Of a stretch of DNA of 64,000 nt, positions 63,846-64,000 are shown one piece after another; position 1 is the first letter of the stretch; every line of letters begins with the position of its first letter. Both the position numbers and the translations under genes were made by a program. Below the pieces are notes generated by a model. The model was not told the DNA's origin. It saw only the letters and a list, made by a program, of their open reading frames with translations, and searched no databases. The DNA lies in the NCBI GenBank assembly GCA_930367215.1, contig OV884056.1, positions 227,903,127-227,967,126 on the forward strand. The letters are read 5' to 3'. The DNA comes from Pollenia angustigena. Taxonomy: Eukaryota > Arthropoda > Insecta > Diptera > Polleniidae.

Positions 63846-64000
63846 ATGCCTGTAACACGTTCTACGACTGAGCAAAGTTCAACATCATCCGATGTTAAGA
63901 ATCCTGCAGCTGGTGATGCACGCACCCCAAATTTATCTGTTGCCATAAAAATTCCTCGTTGTTGGAAAGAGAATCCGCTCCTGTGGTTTGCACAAGTTGA
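63846..64000 (+). CDS. gag: gag start of a gypsy-type LTR retrotransposon (partial)
   Basis: The frame opens at ATG 63846, five bases after the primer site, and stays open for 51 codons to the window edge. It begins MPVTRSTTEQSSTSSD, a Ser/Thr-rich leader, and then shows IKIPRCWKENPLLWFAQVE. The pattern K-x-P-x-x-W-x-x-NP-x-x-WF-x-Q-V-E is typical of the gag capsid start in CsRn1-like Ty3/gypsy elements. Gag would form the particle that packages the element RNA. The frame has no damage in the visible part. Whether the copy is complete depends on sequence outside the window. Confidence 0.7.
   Translation, partial: MPVTRSTTEQSSTSSDVKNPAAGDARTPNLSVAIKIPRCWKENPLLWFAQV

Overview
The window looks like non-coding euchromatin from an insect, most likely a fly and possibly a calyptrate. 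The sequence is strongly AT-rich. It carries GTCY-type proto-microsatellites next to a conserved core, as in the mini-me and DINE-type repeats known from Diptera, together with mariner, hAT, Penelope and jockey-like remnants. I recognise no host protein-coding gene, rRNA or functional tRNA. Nearly every open reading frame longer than 60 codons is a chance frame, a frame inside a palindromic repeat, or a piece of a transposable element.

Layout. 0.2-8.2 kb: short palindromic MITEs, a TA-flanked 36-bp-TIR element, and a decayed Penelope-like element with its GIY-YIG domain. 8.8-12.1 kb: a mariner pseudogene split by nested insertions, then a head-to-tail MITE pair. 12.1-16.0 kb: a LINE 3' end split by a 3.6-kb hAT element with a perfect 8-bp target duplication. 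That hAT element itself hosts a mariner remnant, a TTA-flanked MITE, a hammerhead-like sequence and a SINE. 16.1-18.2 kb: a TIR element and two Helitron-like copies. 19.2-20.2 kb: a fold-back element with a nested MITE. 21.2-22.7 kb: two non-LTR RT remnants. 24.4-47.1 kb: several large copies of a hairpin-ended, DINE-like family with ~153-bp central tandem repeats, some carrying SINE insertions, interleaved with fold-back elements, a 0.9-kb hAT with perfect 8-bp duplication, a hAT transposase remnant and a mariner deletion derivative. 48-52.6 kb: a small hAT-like element, another DINE-like copy and a 41-bp tandem satellite. 54.8-59.6 kb: a TAA-flanked MITE, then a 4.1-kb DNA transposon with ~0.5-kb terminal inverted repeats that carries a three-exon candidate transposase gene and a nested Penelope fragment. 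61-62.7 kb: an element of iterated GGGGTTATTTCAT-like modules with a GC-rich palindrome inside. 63.1-64.0 kb: the 5' end of an LTR retrotransposon (LTR, tRNA-Trp-type primer site, start of gag) that runs out of the window.

The most noteworthy items are the long-TIR transposon at 55427-59573, whose candidate transposase I cannot assign to a superfamily, hammerhead-ribozyme-like folds in Penelope-associated sequence, a tRNA-derived SINE that repeatedly carries an inverted copy of its own body, and a 41-bp satellite whose unit matches the interior of a fold-back transposon elsewhere in the window. Family assignments rest on motifs read by eye. No database search was possible.
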